From contig CALFWZ010000032.1 of NCBI GenBank assembly GCA_937928405.1, positions 1 through 64,000 of the forward strand: a stretch of 64,000 nucleotides of DNA, in the 5' to 3' direction. Shown here piece by piece: positions 43,410 through 53,103 of this stretch; positions within the stretch are counted from its first letter, which is position 1, and each line of letters starts with the position of its first letter. The notes under the pieces are model-generated. The model had not been told where the DNA came from and did not search any database. It saw nothing but the letters and a program-made list of their open reading frames with translations. Position numbers and translations under genes: made by a program. Source of the stretch: an uncultured Saprospiraceae bacterium (GTDB taxonomy: Bacteria > Bacteroidota > Bacteroidia > Chitinophagales > Saprospiraceae).

Positions 43410-44393
43410 ATGTGGTTCAAAAAAATAACCGGATTCAAAGAACGATCCCCAGATTATGTACGACGAAATTTAGAAGTAAACGGCAATCAACTAAAATCTA
43501 AAGTAAACGGAAAATCTTACCAATTCGGCTTCTTAGAAACACCGCCTCTGGCAACCTTGCGAGAACAAGCACCAGCCGTTGAAAAATATCAAGGTAAAAT
43601 AAAAATCAGTGAAGTAGTGGGTGATGTACAACAAATGCACGTTGATCCTAAAAATAAAAATGCGCTATTTCAAGCAGCTTCTCAATTTAATTTATTGGAA
43701 ATGGTTGGGCCGGAGGTGACGCCGGAAGAAGGAATTGGAATCTACGAGGACGATCCTACGCAAGGCCCCGCCTGTGCAATTGCCTGTGGTGCAGGAACGA
43801 TCTATCGAAATTATTTAGCAGAGGTAAATGGTAAAACTGGACAATCCGCCCACAACCAAATCGATTGTTTAGAGCTGATTGGGGAAGCGCTCGGTAACAA
43901 AAACGAAGCGCTCTGGAAAATGCGCAACGGCTACGCCTTACCCGATATCGAAGGACTCCTAAAAATAAATAAAGAACTTGGCCGACTTACTCCAACCGAA
44001 CGCGATGACTTAAAATCCAAACTTAAAATCGGCCTCCAATGGAGTACTGAAGTAACCATTGCTGGTGATGGACAACTGGTTTCACAAGCTTACTGCTCTG
44101 CCTTGCCTGTACGCTATTCGCAACTTGAAGCACACTACTGGGAACCTTTTGCACGGCTGATTCTGGAAGGGTTGTATGAGGCGACTTTTTATGCTGCACT
44201 CATTAATTTGGAAAAAACAGGATCAAATAAAGTGTATTTAACCCTCGTAGGTGGTGGTGCTTTTGGGAATGAGTTTCACTGGATCTTAGAATCTATAGAA
44301 AAAGTAATGGAGCAGTTTAGTGACGTGGCGTTGGATGTGCGGATGGTAAGTTATGGCGGGAAGGATGTGCGGATTGGAGGATTGTTGGATTAG
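43410..44393 (+). CDS. Uncharacterised conserved protein, possible macro-domain-like fold
   Basis: The protein has 327 residues. Two blocks stand out: DVQQMHVDPKNKNALFQAAS with QFNLLEMVGPEVTPEEGIGI, then QGPACAIACGAGTIYRNYLA; and near the C-terminus VYLTLVGGGAFGNEFHWILE. The Asn/Ala-rich start, glycine loop and closing GGGAFGN segment recall ADP-ribose-binding macro/PARG/TARG folds, where such loops hold the diphosphate and the distal ribose. This is an inference from pattern; I recognise the family as widely conserved but know of no assigned activity. It has no signal peptide. A small gene of unknown function follows 52 bases on. Confidence 0.6.
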   Translation: MWFKKITGFKERSPDYVRRNLEVNGNQLKSKVNGKSYQFGFLETPPLATLREQAPAVEKYQGKIKISEVVGDVQQMHVDPKNKNALFQAASQFNLLEMVGPEVTPEEGIGIYEDDPTQGPACAIACGAGTIYRNYLAEVNGKTGQSAHNQIDCLELIGEALGNKNEALWKMRNGYALPDIEGLLKINKELGRLTPTERDDLKSKLKIGLQWSTEVTIAGDGQLVSQAYCSALPVRYSQLEAHYWEPFARLILEGLYEATFYAALINLEKTGSNKVYLTLVGGGAFGNEFHWILESIEKVMEQFSDVALDVRMVSYGGKDVRIGGLLD

Positions 44394-44445
44394 TGGAGGT
44401 GCGGATTTAGACTTGTTTTGGTTAATAAAAAAATCAAATTAATAA

Positions 44446-44889
44446 ATGATCTATACCATTGAAAAGGCAAATTTAATTTCCGAACAATTAAGGAAATTTA
44501 CAACTGGATACACCCATCATGTAGTGGGGCATTTTTCCAATATTGAATTTTGGATGAACGAAGTGATCGTAGCGCTAAAAGCGATAGACGAACACAGAAA
44601 TCGATTTGGCAATATTTACGATGCTCAAAAAAAGTGGACCGAAGAACATGGAACGGTCGTGTACGATTACTGCCGAATCTGCCAGGGAAGATGTGAATTT
44701 GGTGATGGAAAGCCAACCTTACCTAAATTAAAATTTAAAAAAGAAAAGGTGGATACAAGGAAAGAATTAGTCAATTCTGCCTATTATTTTCTTACGCGCT
44801 GTTACAGAATAGGACTGTTAACCAACGAAGAATTGAAAAGTCAATGCGACTCCATAGGAACAAGTATTGATCCGAATGATTTAAGATGA
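44446..44889 (+). CDS. Hypothetical protein with a CRICQGRC motif
   Basis: The protein has 147 residues, mostly helical. The centre holds YDYCRICQGRCEFGDGKP, with three cysteines that could bind a metal. No family was recognised. The stretch IEFWMNEVIVALKAIDEHRNRF is a strong amphipathic helix. It lies 52 bases behind the macro-like gene and may share its transcript. A strong terminator follows at 45009. Confidence 0.6.
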   Translation: MIYTIEKANLISEQLRKFTTGYTHHVVGHFSNIEFWMNEVIVALKAIDEHRNRFGNIYDAQKKWTEEHGTVVYDYCRICQGRCEFGDGKPTLPKLKFKKEKVDTRKELVNSAYYFLTRCYRIGLLTNEELKSQCDSIGTSIDPNDLR

Positions 44890-45008
44890 AAAGCATCGGA
44901 AAATATCAAAATAGAGCAGTCATATGGATGGATTGCCAAGAGTTAATGTTGCTAAATGAAATATCCTAGGTATTCTCAATAGATAATTTTGGTGATGAAT
45001 TAGTCACT

Positions 45009-45045
45009 AAAAAGGCATCTACCCAACTTGGATAAATGCCTTTTT
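45009..45045 (+). terminator. Terminator between convergent genes
   Basis: AAAAAGGCAT (45009-45018) pairs perfectly with ATGCCTTTTT (45036-45045) around a 17-nt loop. It can serve both the + strand hypothetical gene and the - strand terC gene. Confidence 0.85.
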
Positions 45046-45130
45046 GCGTAAGCCTTAAAAATATCGGTCAGCCACTCGATAAGATTTACTAAATCCACTT
45101 CTAATGGTGAGGAGATGTAGGAAACCTTAT

Positions 45131-45946
45131 CTAGGAACTCTTCTTCCCATCCTCCACAGGAATCGTCGTCGTATTTTTCTTGATGGCCAAAAGGTTTTTC
45201 TGGTAGCGTCCTTGGACTACATCCGTAATCACCAGAATCGCAATCACAAAGTAGAAAGTTGCTTTACTCATTGGCTCAATTGGATATCCAAAGAAGCTCA
45301 AATGCGCTAAGTGTCCACCTTCGGATACGAGCATGATGCCGACCAAAAAGAGGATAAAGAGTCCAAGTACTTCGTACATTCGGTTTTTGGCGAGGAAGTC
45401 AGAGACCCGATCCGCCAACCAGATCATCACCAGTCCACCAATGACGATGGCCGTTGCCATTACCCAAAATACGTCCGTTAAGGCCATCGCACTTAGAATG
45501 GAATCGAAAGAAAAGACTAGGTTCATAATAATGATCATCGTGATGACCGAAGCGAGCGATTTTTGCTTGGTATTTTTCTCATTTTCGTGAGATTCTTCCA
45601 AGGCCATCATATGCCAAATCTCTTTGATTGCGGTATAGATGATAAAAATTCCTCCTAGGAGGACAATGATACTATGCAGATTAAAATCACCGTAGACATA
45701 ATTGCCAATATCTAGTTTAAATACCGAGTCTTGGACCGCTTCTATTAGGCTGATCAAAACAAATAATAGAACAATCCGTAGAATAACCGCTAGGGCGATC
45801 CCTACTTTCCGAGCATAAGCTTGCTTGTCAGGAGGGGCATTTTTAGATTCTAGGGAGATGTAGAGTAGATTATCAAAACCGAGCACTAATTGCAGCAAAA
45901 TAAGCATCATCAGTGTAAATAGATTTCCAATTAATTCAGGTCCCAT
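45131..45946 (-). CDS. TerC family integral membrane protein
   Basis: The protein has 271 residues with about seven transmembrane helices. It has the TerC motifs: LGFDNLLYISLES (acidic residues of the first helix pair), VILRIVLLFVL, then IIIMNLVFSFDSILSAMAL and the later WLADRVSDFLAKN and MLVSEGGHLAHLSF. TerC/YkoY/Alx proteins act in metal (often manganese) export and membrane-protein quality control. The helix-flanking Asp residues typical of metal transport are present. It is a single gene facing the hypothetical gene on its left. Confidence 0.88.
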   Translation of the reverse strand: MGPELIGNLFTLMMLILLQLVLGFDNLLYISLESKNAPPDKQAYARKVGIALAVILRIVLLFVLISLIEAVQDSVFKLDIGNYVYGDFNLHSIIVLLGGIFIIYTAIKEIWHMMALEESHENEKNTKQKSLASVITMIIIMNLVFSFDSILSAMALTDVFWVMATAIVIGGLVMIWLADRVSDFLAKNRMYEVLGLFILFLVGIMLVSEGGHLAHLSFFGYPIEPMSKATFYFVIAILVITDVVQGRYQKNLLAIKKNTTTIPVEDGKKSS

Positions 45947-46094
45947 AGGCTTGAAATTGTGTTAAATTTAGAATGAAAACAGGCGTTGGCAGCTAAAAAT
46001 GCTTATTCAAGGGGAGGCCTCTGTTGACCTTCCGCTAATAACGCTCAATTAAGGGCCGAAAATAGGGATTTTTTGGATTATGTCCCAACCTATC

Positions 46095-46125
46095 TTGGTA
46101 CTTATGCGGGATTCTCTTACATTTG
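46095..46125 (+). promoter_or_regulatory. Promoter of sucC
   Basis: TTG (46095-46097) and TACATTTG (46118-46125) fit the Bacteroidota -33/-7 elements with 20 bases between them, the same spacing as the actA promoter. The start would be near 46132, giving a leader of about 50 nt. Confidence 0.55.
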
Positions 46126-46180
46126 TGGCCGAGAAGTATATCTCGACTAAAAAATAACTTGTATTAACACCTAATTTAAT

Positions 46181-47386
46181 ATGAACTTACACGAATATCA
46201 GGCAAAAGAATTGCTAAAAAAGTACGGAGTTGTCATTCCAGCGGGGATTGTTGCCACGAATGTGGACGAAGCAGTAGCTGCTTATCACACCCTTCATAAA
46301 GAAACAGGAACAGAATACGCGGTGGTAAAAGCGCAGATTCACGCCGGTGGACGTGGTAAGGGTGGTGGAGTAAAAGTAGCTAAGAATGTAGACGAGGTAC
46401 GCAAATTTGCGGATGATATCATCGGCATGATGTTGAAAACACCTCAGACGCCGGGTGGACTGGAAGGAGAAGGTAAATTGGTCCGTAAAGTACTCATCAC
46501 CGAAGATAGTTATGTACCTAGCTTCGACGCGTGTAGCGAGATGTACGTTTCTATTTTAATGGATCGTGAGAGAAAATGTAATGTGATCATTTACTCTACC
46601 GAGGGTGGAATGGATATTGAAAAAGTGGCGGAAGAAACACCTCATTTATTGCATAAAGAATATATTGATCCTACTTTGGGATTACAAACTTTCCAGCTGA
46701 ACAAGATTGCCTTTAATCTAGGCTTATCGGGTGCTGCCCTAAAAGAGATGCGTAAATTTATTTACAATCTTTATCAAGCATTCGTGGGTAGTGATTCTAG
46801 TTTATTTGAAATCAACCCAGTGATTGTTACCGGTACAGATAAAGTAATTGCCGTAGATAGTAAAGTATCTTTGGATGAAAATGCTTTATTCAGACATCCT
46901 GAATTGGCGGCATTGCGAGATACAGATGAAGAGGATCCTGTAGAAGTCGAAGCGAAGAGTTTTGGTTTGAACTATGTCAACCTAGACGGAAACGTAGGTT
47001 GTATGGTAAACGGAGCAGGACTAGCGATGGCAACCATGGATATTATCAAATTATCCGGCGGAGAGCCAGCGAACTTCTTGGACGTTGGAGGTACGGCAGA
47101 TGCGGATCGAGTAGAAAAAGCGTTTAGAATCATCTTACGTGATCCTAAAGTAAAAGCGATTTTGATTAATATTTTTGGTGGAATTGTCCGTTGTGATCGA
47201 GTAGCACAAGGGGTGGTTGATGCTTATAAAAATATGGGTAACATCACCGTTCCAATTATCGTGCGATTACAAGGAACAAACGCTGATATTGCTAAGACCA
47301 TTATCGACGAATCCGGATTAGAAGTACACTCTGCGATCTTATTACAAGAAGCAGCAGATTTGGTACAGAAGGTTTTGGAGGCGTAG
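46181..47386 (+). CDS. sucC: Succinate-CoA ligase, ADP-forming, subunit beta
   Basis: SucC is the nucleotide-binding subunit of the TCA-cycle enzyme that interconverts succinyl-CoA and succinate with ATP. Length (401 aa) is usual. The ATP-grasp fold begins [17 protein letters not shown]. Further markers are [39 protein letters not shown] (metal site) and [16 protein letters not shown], with [17 protein letters not shown] near the end. The alpha-subunit gene sucD is not adjacent, unlike in many bacteria. A terminator lies at 47470. Confidence 0.97.
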   Translation: MNLHEYQAKELLKKYGVVIPAGIVATNVDEAVAAYHTLHKETGTEYAVVKAQIHAGGRGKGGGVKVAKNVDEVRKFADDIIGMMLKTPQTPGGLEGEGKLVRKVLITEDSYVPSFDACSEMYVSILMDRERKCNVIIYSTEGGMDIEKVAEETPHLLHKEYIDPTLGLQTFQLNKIAFNLGLSGAALKEMRKFIYNLYQAFVGSDSSLFEINPVIVTGTDKVIAVDSKVSLDENALFRHPELAALRDTDEEDPVEVEAKSFGLNYVNLDGNVGCMVNGAGLAMATMDIIKLSGGEPANFLDVGGTADADRVEKAFRIILRDPKVKAILINIFGGIVRCDRVAQGVVDAYKNMGNITVPIIVRLQGTNADIAKTIIDESGLEVHSAILLQEAADLVQKVLEA

Positions 47387-47469
47387 GTAGATGTTGAACC
47401 TGCCTACGGCAGTCAGGTTGTTGAATCGTTTAGTCTATATGATGAGTTTGACGATTTAAAAATAAGAAT

Positions 47470-47505
47470 AAAAAGCGTTTTCTTCCATGGGAGGAAACGC
47501 TTTTT
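47470..47505 (+). terminator. Terminator after sucC
   Basis: AAAAAGCGTTT (47470-47480) pairs perfectly with AAACGCTTTTT (47495-47505) across a 14-nt loop. Confidence 0.88.
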
Positions 47506-47632
47506 GTAATTTTAGAATAGTGCATTGATTTATTAAACCTCCTCACCAATTGAAGTGGGGTTAGTAAATCTGATGAGCAAAATCTGAAGAGTAACCTTAT
47601 TTTTTAGAAAGAATTTTCTTTTAAGATCAGAT

Positions 47633-47800
47633 TAAGTACACTGTGTATTAAGTAGCTTTAGATTTTGAATAGGTTATTTATGGTGAGTACGAGTCTAATA
47701 TTTTTGAAAATAGCCGTAGCTATTTGATGAAATTTAGAGGAAGTAATCGCCATAAAGAAGCATTCTAAAATTTAAATGAATTTATTACACAGTGTACTTA
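47633..47800. mobile_element. 168-bp MITE-like element with 15-bp terminal inverted repeats
   Basis: TAAGTACACTGTGTA (47633-47647) and TACACAGTGTACTTA (47786-47800) are perfect inverted repeats. No gene is inside. The right repeat supplies the last codons (K-Y-T-V-stop) of the - strand flippase gene. No transposase is in the window. A chance inverted repeat is possible but a perfect 15-bp match is unlikely. Confidence 0.55.
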
Positions 47801-49284
47801 GTATTCCTAATATGCTTAATTAAGTCACGCTCAATAAATGCGATCATCAAAGTATAAGCCAATAATAAACCCGTATTGATCAATAAAAATACAGGAACGG
47901 ATAACTCAAAATTATGCTTAAAAAATTCGCTAATAAAATATATCAAAACTGCCAGCACCATATAAGTCAGCATCTTCCGAATAGGATAAGGAACAGGATA
48001 ATACCGCTGCCCCGTCAGATAACTAGCCGCAGCCATAAACGCATAGCAAGTCATAGCAGTATAGGCGGCCCCCATATATCCTAGTTTAGGAATCAGTAAA
48101 AAATTTAAGACTAGGGTAATGACCGATCCGGAAACAGAAATGTATGCCCCCATGATGGTCCGGTCTCTTAATTTATACCAGATAGAAAAATTATAATAAA
48201 GTCCTAAAAAGAAATTGGCCAATAGTAAAATAGGAACTACTCGTAAAGCTACCCAGTATTGTGGATCACGAATCAAGTGCTTAAAAATATCTAGATAAAG
48301 TAATATTCCTAGAAAAATAAAACTCCCTGCCAGCGCAAATGCTTGTCCTACATCTGCATAGGTTTTTTTAGAATTCTTTTGTCCAGATTGATTAAAAAAG
48401 AAAGGTTCTGCCGCATAGTTAAACGCCTGAATGGCCAAACTCATAAGCATTGCAATTTTAAAACAAGCACTGTATTCTCCCACGATTACTTTTGCCAATG
48501 CTTCGTCATCGGTCGCCAAAAATTTTACTAAGGGAATATTAAGTTGTTGATTAACCGCAGCGGCTAGACTAACCACAATTAATGGACCCGCATAAATCAA
48601 CATCTTCTTTAGCAATGCTTTATCAAAATCAAACTTGATTTTAAAATAGTCCGGCAATAAAAATAATAAGGTAATTGCACTACCAAAAAAATTAGCAATG
48701 AAGACATATTTAATTCGGTCGTTTGGATCATAGATCGCTGCTCCTCCATCCCATCCTCCAGCAATTAATCGAGGTAATCCTTCTAAAAAAAAGAAAAGAC
48801 TAATGATGTTAACTAAGATACTCAGGGTTTTCAGTACGGCAAATTTGACGGGACGATCTGTCAATCTAAGTCGGGCAAACGGAAGGGCCGCCAACGCATC
48901 AAAGGCAACAATAAAAGCAAACCAAATAAGATAGTTTTGGTAATTACTACTATCTAACCACGGACCAATAACTGGAGCAGCCAATACCATTAAAATCGTC
49001 AAAATGATCGTAGTAATAAATAAGGCTATACTGCCCGTAGAAAAAGCTCGGTCTAAATTACCATCCCGACTACCAAAACGAAAAAAAGCTGTTTCCATTC
49101 GATAGGTGAAAAATATAATTAGAATAGAAACATAAGCGTACATCTCAGAGTAGACGCCGTACTCCTCCCGTGGAAAAGCACCCGTTAGGTAATACGTCAT
49201 TACCAAAAAATTGAGCACACGACTCAGAATACTACTTACACCGTAAATAGCCGTATCACCCGCCAATTTTTTTAATAGGGACAT
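47785..49284 (-). CDS. Polysaccharide biosynthesis / lipopolysaccharide flippase (Wzx-like, MATE superfamily)
   Basis: The protein has 499 residues with about fourteen transmembrane helices. It starts LLKKLAGDTAIYGVSSILSR and NFLVMTYYLTGAFPREEYGV, the usual opening of oligosaccharide flippases (GxxxxYGxxS, YGVYS). The middle helices alternate short polar loops (FNYAAEPFFFNQSG). It translocates a lipid-linked glycan across the inner membrane. The C-terminal residues KYTV come from the inverted-repeat element at 47633-47800, so the original C-terminus may have been longer or different. No other glycan gene is beside it. Confidence 0.85.
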   Translation of the reverse strand: MSLLKKLAGDTAIYGVSSILSRVLNFLVMTYYLTGAFPREEYGVYSEMYAYVSILIIFFTYRMETAFFRFGSRDGNLDRAFSTGSIALFITTIILTILMVLAAPVIGPWLDSSNYQNYLIWFAFIVAFDALAALPFARLRLTDRPVKFAVLKTLSILVNIISLFFFLEGLPRLIAGGWDGGAAIYDPNDRIKYVFIANFFGSAITLLFLLPDYFKIKFDFDKALLKKMLIYAGPLIVVSLAAAVNQQLNIPLVKFLATDDEALAKVIVGEYSACFKIAMLMSLAIQAFNYAAEPFFFNQSGQKNSKKTYADVGQAFALAGSFIFLGILLYLDIFKHLIRDPQYWVALRVVPILLLANFFLGLYYNFSIWYKLRDRTIMGAYISVSGSVITLVLNFLLIPKLGYMGAAYTAMTCYAFMAAASYLTGQRYYPVPYPIRKMLTYMVLAVLIYFISEFFKHNFELSVPVFLLINTGLLLAYTLMIAFIERDLIKHIRNTKYTV

Positions 49285-49515
49285 AAAATTGTTGAATCGT
49301 TGATTTGTTGAGCCTGCGCTAAAAAGTGTATTTCTTGCAGCACCGTGTCCCGAACTTGATTCGGAAGATTTTTTAACCTACTTGTCCGGCAGGCAGGCGT
49401 TTATATCTTTTATCGCAAAGCAAATATGTAATAATAGACTTTATTAAATAAGATTCAAAAAACCTATCCTCCTGATTTATTAGAGTAAACTCATTGTTGA
49501 ATTGTTGAAAACAGC
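49285..49515. repeat. GTTGAA-type intergenic repeat region
   Basis: The spacer between the flippase and birA contains GTTGAATCGTTGATTTGTTG, GCACCGTGTCCCGAACTTG and GTCCGGCAGGCAGGCG (49383-49397), variants of motifs seen at 20.7-21.4 kb and 35.9 kb. It has no gene. Confidence 0.45.
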
Positions 49516-49528
49516 TCAACAAACTTTA

Positions 49529-50338
49529 CTACACAAAGCTTACCTCCTTTAATGCAAAAGCTTCTACGCCGTTGTGGGTCATAATTTGGAGTTTACCATC
49601 AGGAGCTATTCCGGTAATTTGCCCAGCAAAGATGCTTAAATTTTCACGCTGAAAAATAGCTTGTTCGCTATAGCGGTATAACCGTTCGAGATAACTTCGT
49701 TCAATTTCTTCATATTTTTTCGCTCGCAACTGTCGATAACGCAAATCAAATGCTCGACAAAGTTCTTCTACCATCGTATCCAAATGATAGGTTTTTCCAG
49801 TCAGTTGACTCAGCGAAATTGGATTGGGAGCATCACTCAAAAAAACAATTTGATTGATATTTATACCAATACCCACCACCGAAGATTGCATCTGAGCACC
49901 AGATAAAACATTTTGAATGAGAATTCCAGCAATCTTTTTATTACCCACATAGAGGTCATTTGGCCATTTTATGCGTAAATTGCTGGTAATATAAGTACTC
50001 AAAAAATCATAAATCGCCAGCGAAACCGTTTGAGATAATAGAAACTGTCGACGACTGGGTAGAAAGTCGGGAAAGAGAATAGAACTCAACGAAACGTTTT
50101 TGTCAGGCTCACTTTCCCATTTACTGCCAATTTGTCCCCTCCCACCGTCTTGTTGGTAGGTATAAATGGTCGTTCCATCGCTTGGAGTATTTTTTGATAG
50201 ATACTCTATAGCGGTTAGGTTGGTTGATTCCAACGAACGGTAATGTAAAAGAACTTTTCCTATAAAAAGCGTGTTAGCGATAGTGTTCAAGATAATATGT
50301 TTTAGTACTTTTACACATATAAAAATTACATAATTCAA
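49529..50338 (-). CDS. birA: Biotin--[acetyl-CoA carboxylase] ligase, monofunctional
   Basis: BirA activates biotin and attaches it to the biotin carboxyl carrier protein. Visible motifs are SLESTNLTAIEYLSKN, YQQDGGRGQIGSKW (the biotin and ATP loop, GRGQxGSxW type), LSSILFP, IKWPNDLYVGNKKIAGILIQ and VGIGININ. No DNA-binding N-terminal domain is present, so it cannot act as a repressor. The ATG at 50338 leads a hydrophobic, unlikely N-terminus (MNYVIFICVKVLKHII); a TTG at 50290 gives a more standard 253-residue protein. Confidence 0.88.
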   Translation of the reverse strand: MNYVIFICVKVLKHIILNTIANTLFIGKVLLHYRSLESTNLTAIEYLSKNTPSDGTTIYTYQQDGGRGQIGSKWESEPDKNVSLSSILFPDFLPSRRQFLLSQTVSLAIYDFLSTYITSNLRIKWPNDLYVGNKKIAGILIQNVLSGAQMQSSVVGIGININQIVFLSDAPNPISLSQLTGKTYHLDTMVEELCRAFDLRYRQLRAKKYEEIERSYLERLYRYSEQAIFQRENLSIFAGQITGIAPDGKLQIMTHNGVEAFALKEVSFV

Positions 50339-50433
50339 AAGACTTTATACTAAAAATAATTTTATGAGTTCAAAATTGTTTAGCATAAAATCTACATACA
50401 GCATCATTTCTGCAAAAATAATAAAATCTTAAT

Positions 50434-50823
50434 TTGGGAATACAAAATAAAGCAAAGCAGGGTCCAGAATTATCAACCGAAGCATTTAACAACTTTGTAA
50501 TTGAGTGCATTCAGGACATCAAAGGAAAAAATATTGTTAAACTTGACCTTAGACATTTAGACGAAGCTCCAACAGACTTTTTTATTGTCTGCGAAGGAGA
50601 TTCTGTGACACAAGTAAAATCCATCGCTGATAATATTTATCAACGCTTAAAAGATGAATACGGGATATTACCTGAACATTTTGAAGGTCAACGAAATGCT
50701 ACTTGGGTTTTACTTGATTTCTTCAACATTGTCGTACACGTTTTTCATCCAGAATCCAGAGCTTTTTATGAGCTGGAAGACCTATGGAGCGATGCGATCA
50801 TTACCGAGTATCAGAATTTATAA
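50434..50823 (+). CDS. rsfS: Ribosome silencing factor RsfS
   Basis: The protein has 129 residues with a TTG start. RsfS binds ribosomal protein L14 and blocks subunit joining in stationary phase. It matches the family: IKGKNIVKLDLRHL, then TDFFIVCEGDSVTQVKSIAD, HFEGQRNATWVLLDFFNIVV and VFHPESRAFYELEDLWSDA, where the WxLLDF block marks the conserved surface. The divergent birA gene shares its upstream region. ftsH follows 159 bases later; the rsfS-ftsH pairing is common in Bacteroidota. Confidence 0.94.
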   Translation: MGIQNKAKQGPELSTEAFNNFVIECIQDIKGKNIVKLDLRHLDEAPTDFFIVCEGDSVTQVKSIADNIYQRLKDEYGILPEHFEGQRNATWVLLDFFNIVVHVFHPESRAFYELEDLWSDAIITEYQNL

Positions 50824-50982
50824 TAAGCCCCTTAAAAAGGCTTTTCAATCACGAATTCATTTTTCGTATTGCTTTGACAGTTAAACAGTCCTTAAAAACG
50901 GCAACTAAATGCCTTTTATCGTTGTTTCTACAATAGGTGATAAAATATTCACCATCATTTTTGATCATTTGAAATTCTCTTA

Positions 50983-52980
50983 ATGGAAAATCAGGATAAT
51001 AATAAGCCAAATAACACAGGTCGATTCAATTCCTATTGGATTTATGGATTACTAGCCTTGTTTCTACTGGCGCTCAATTTCTATAGCATTAGCAATTCTA
51101 GCAACGATCCCTTAAAATCGAAAGAATTTACGACAATGGTACGTGCTAATGACATTAACAATCTTGTTATTGTCAATAAAGAATACGCCGAAGTATACAT
51201 CAAGGAGGCTTCCTTGGAAAAATACCCAAAAGCGGCTAAAAGTAAGTTTGGCGCTAAACGCCCGCACTTTACTTATCCAATTGGAGGTGTAGACGCTTTC
51301 GAAAGGTTGCTTGATAAAGCATATGAATCCTCAGACATTTCTTCTGATGAACAAATAATTCCCAGTTACGAAACTCGGCAAAATTGGATGGCCCCCATCC
51401 TTAGCTGGATTCTACCCATCGCTATTTTAATTGGAATCTGGGTATTCATCATGCGTCGTGTTAGTGGTGGAGGTGGTGGACCAGGGGCACAGATTTTTAA
51501 TATTGGAAAATCAAAAGCAACGCTTTTTGATGCCAACGCTAAGGTGAATGTAACCTTTGCTGACGTAGCGGGTCTCGACGAAGCAAAAGAGGAAGTAATG
51601 GAAGTCGTTGACTTTTTAAAGCATCCCAAAAAATATACTTCCTTAGGTGGAAAGATTCCGAAAGGTGTTCTACTCGTAGGCCCTCCGGGTACGGGTAAAA
51701 CGCTCTTGGCAAAAGCCGTTGCGGGAGAAGCGGGCGTGCCTTTTTTCTCTATCTCTGGTTCAGACTTCGTAGAAATGTTCGTCGGAGTTGGTGCTTCAAG
51801 AGTGCGTGACCTGTTTAAGCAGGCAAGAGAAAAAGCACCTTGTATTGTTTTTATTGATGAAATTGATGCCATCGGTCGTGCGCGTGGAAAAGGTTCTATG
51901 CAAGGCGGTAATGATGAGCGAGAAAATACGCTCAACCAATTATTGGTCGAGATGGATGGATTTAGTACCGACAAAGGAGTTATCCTAATGGCAGCAACCA
52001 ACCGTCCAGATGTACTCGATAGCGCGTTATTGCGTCCAGGTCGTTTTGATCGTCAAATCGGAATTGATCGTCCAGATATAAAAGGGCGGGAAGCAATTTT
52101 CCGTGTACACCTCAAGCATATTAAGGTCGGGCCAGATATGGATTCACAAATATTGGCGGAGATGACACCTGGTTTTGCCGGAGCTGAAATCGCCAACGTT
52201 TGTAACGAAGCTGCTTTAATTGCTGCGCGTCGCAATAAGAAAGAAGTCGATATGGACGATTTCAATTACGCACTCGATAGAGTGATTGGTGGATTGGAAA
52301 AGAAAAATAAAATCATTTCTCCACAAGAGAAGAAAATTATTGCCTATCATGAAGCAGGTCACGCCATCTGTGGTTGGTTTTTAGAACATGCTTCTCCTTT
52401 GGTCAAAGTAACCATCGTTCCTCGCGGAATCGGCACCCTCGGATATGCTCAGTACTTACCTAAGGAAGAATATATCACACGTACCGAAGCTTTATTAGAT
52501 CGAATGTGTATGACCTTTGGTGGTCGAGCTGCAGAGCGAATTATTTTTGATAAAATCTCTACGGGTGCACAGAGTGATTTAGATCAGGTGACCAAAATGG
52601 CTTACAGTATGATTAGCGTATTTGGGATGAACGAAAAAGTTGGAAACGTATCTTTTTATGGAATGCAACAAGATCAGTTCAGCAAGCCTTACTCTGACGA
52701 GACCGCTACCCTAATCGATGACGAGGTCAGAAAATTAGTTGAATCTCAATATGAGCGGGCACAAAAGCTCCTCAAAGAAAAGATTAATGAACTAGAGATT
52801 ATTGCCAATAGTTTATTAGAGAATGAGGTCTTATTAAAGTCTGATCTGGAAAGATTAATTGGTCCCAGACCTGCTGATCTAAAAGCGAAGGCCAATGCGC
52901 TAGAAACAGAGAATGATACTTACGATAAATTTATCGAAGGTGGTTCGTCTAGTGGTCAAACAGATACCATCGAAGAGTAA
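50983..52980 (+). CDS. ftsH: ATP-dependent zinc metalloprotease FtsH
   Basis: FtsH is a membrane-anchored AAA+ protease that degrades membrane and regulatory proteins. The protein (665 aa) has transmembrane helices at about 18-36 and 138-157 around a periplasmic domain. The Walker A motif is GPPGTGKT (233-240), Walker B is [11 protein letters not shown], the second region of homology is [20 protein letters not shown], and the zinc site is HEAGH (456-460) with the downstream Asp in the SDLDQVT segment. The tail ([19 protein letters not shown]) is acidic. A strong terminator follows at 53041. Confidence 0.97.
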   Translation: MENQDNNKPNNTGRFNSYWIYGLLALFLLALNFYSISNSSNDPLKSKEFTTMVRANDINNLVIVNKEYAEVYIKEASLEKYPKAAKSKFGAKRPHFTYPIGGVDAFERLLDKAYESSDISSDEQIIPSYETRQNWMAPILSWILPIAILIGIWVFIMRRVSGGGGGPGAQIFNIGKSKATLFDANAKVNVTFADVAGLDEAKEEVMEVVDFLKHPKKYTSLGGKIPKGVLLVGPPGTGKTLLAKAVAGEAGVPFFSISGSDFVEMFVGVGASRVRDLFKQAREKAPCIVFIDEIDAIGRARGKGSMQGGNDERENTLNQLLVEMDGFSTDKGVILMAATNRPDVLDSALLRPGRFDRQIGIDRPDIKGREAIFRVHLKHIKVGPDMDSQILAEMTPGFAGAEIANVCNEAALIAARRNKKEVDMDDFNYALDRVIGGLEKKNKIISPQEKKIIAYHEAGHAICGWFLEHASPLVKVTIVPRGIGTLGYAQYLPKEEYITRTEALLDRMCMTFGGRAAERIIFDKISTGAQSDLDQVTKMAYSMISVFGMNEKVGNVSFYGMQQDQFSKPYSDETATLIDDEVRKLVESQYERAQKLLKEKINELEIIANSLLENEVLLKSDLERLIGPRPADLKAKANALETENDTYDKFIEGGSSSGQTDTIEE

Positions 52981-53040
52981 AAAATAGCCTTAGTATTTTG
53001 TTAGCCTAATAGCTAACGTTCCGATAAACATCTTTTTCAT

Positions 53041-53079
53041 AAAAAAGCCGATAATGAAATTCATTATCGGCTTTTTTGT
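53041..53079 (+). terminator. Terminator after ftsH
   Basis: AAAAAAGCCGATAATG (53041-53056) pairs perfectly with CATTATCGGCTTTTTT (53062-53077). It can also end the convergent - strand lipoprotein gene at 53104. Confidence 0.92.
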
Positions 53080-53103
53080 TAGCCACGGAAGGTTGAATAA
53101 ATC

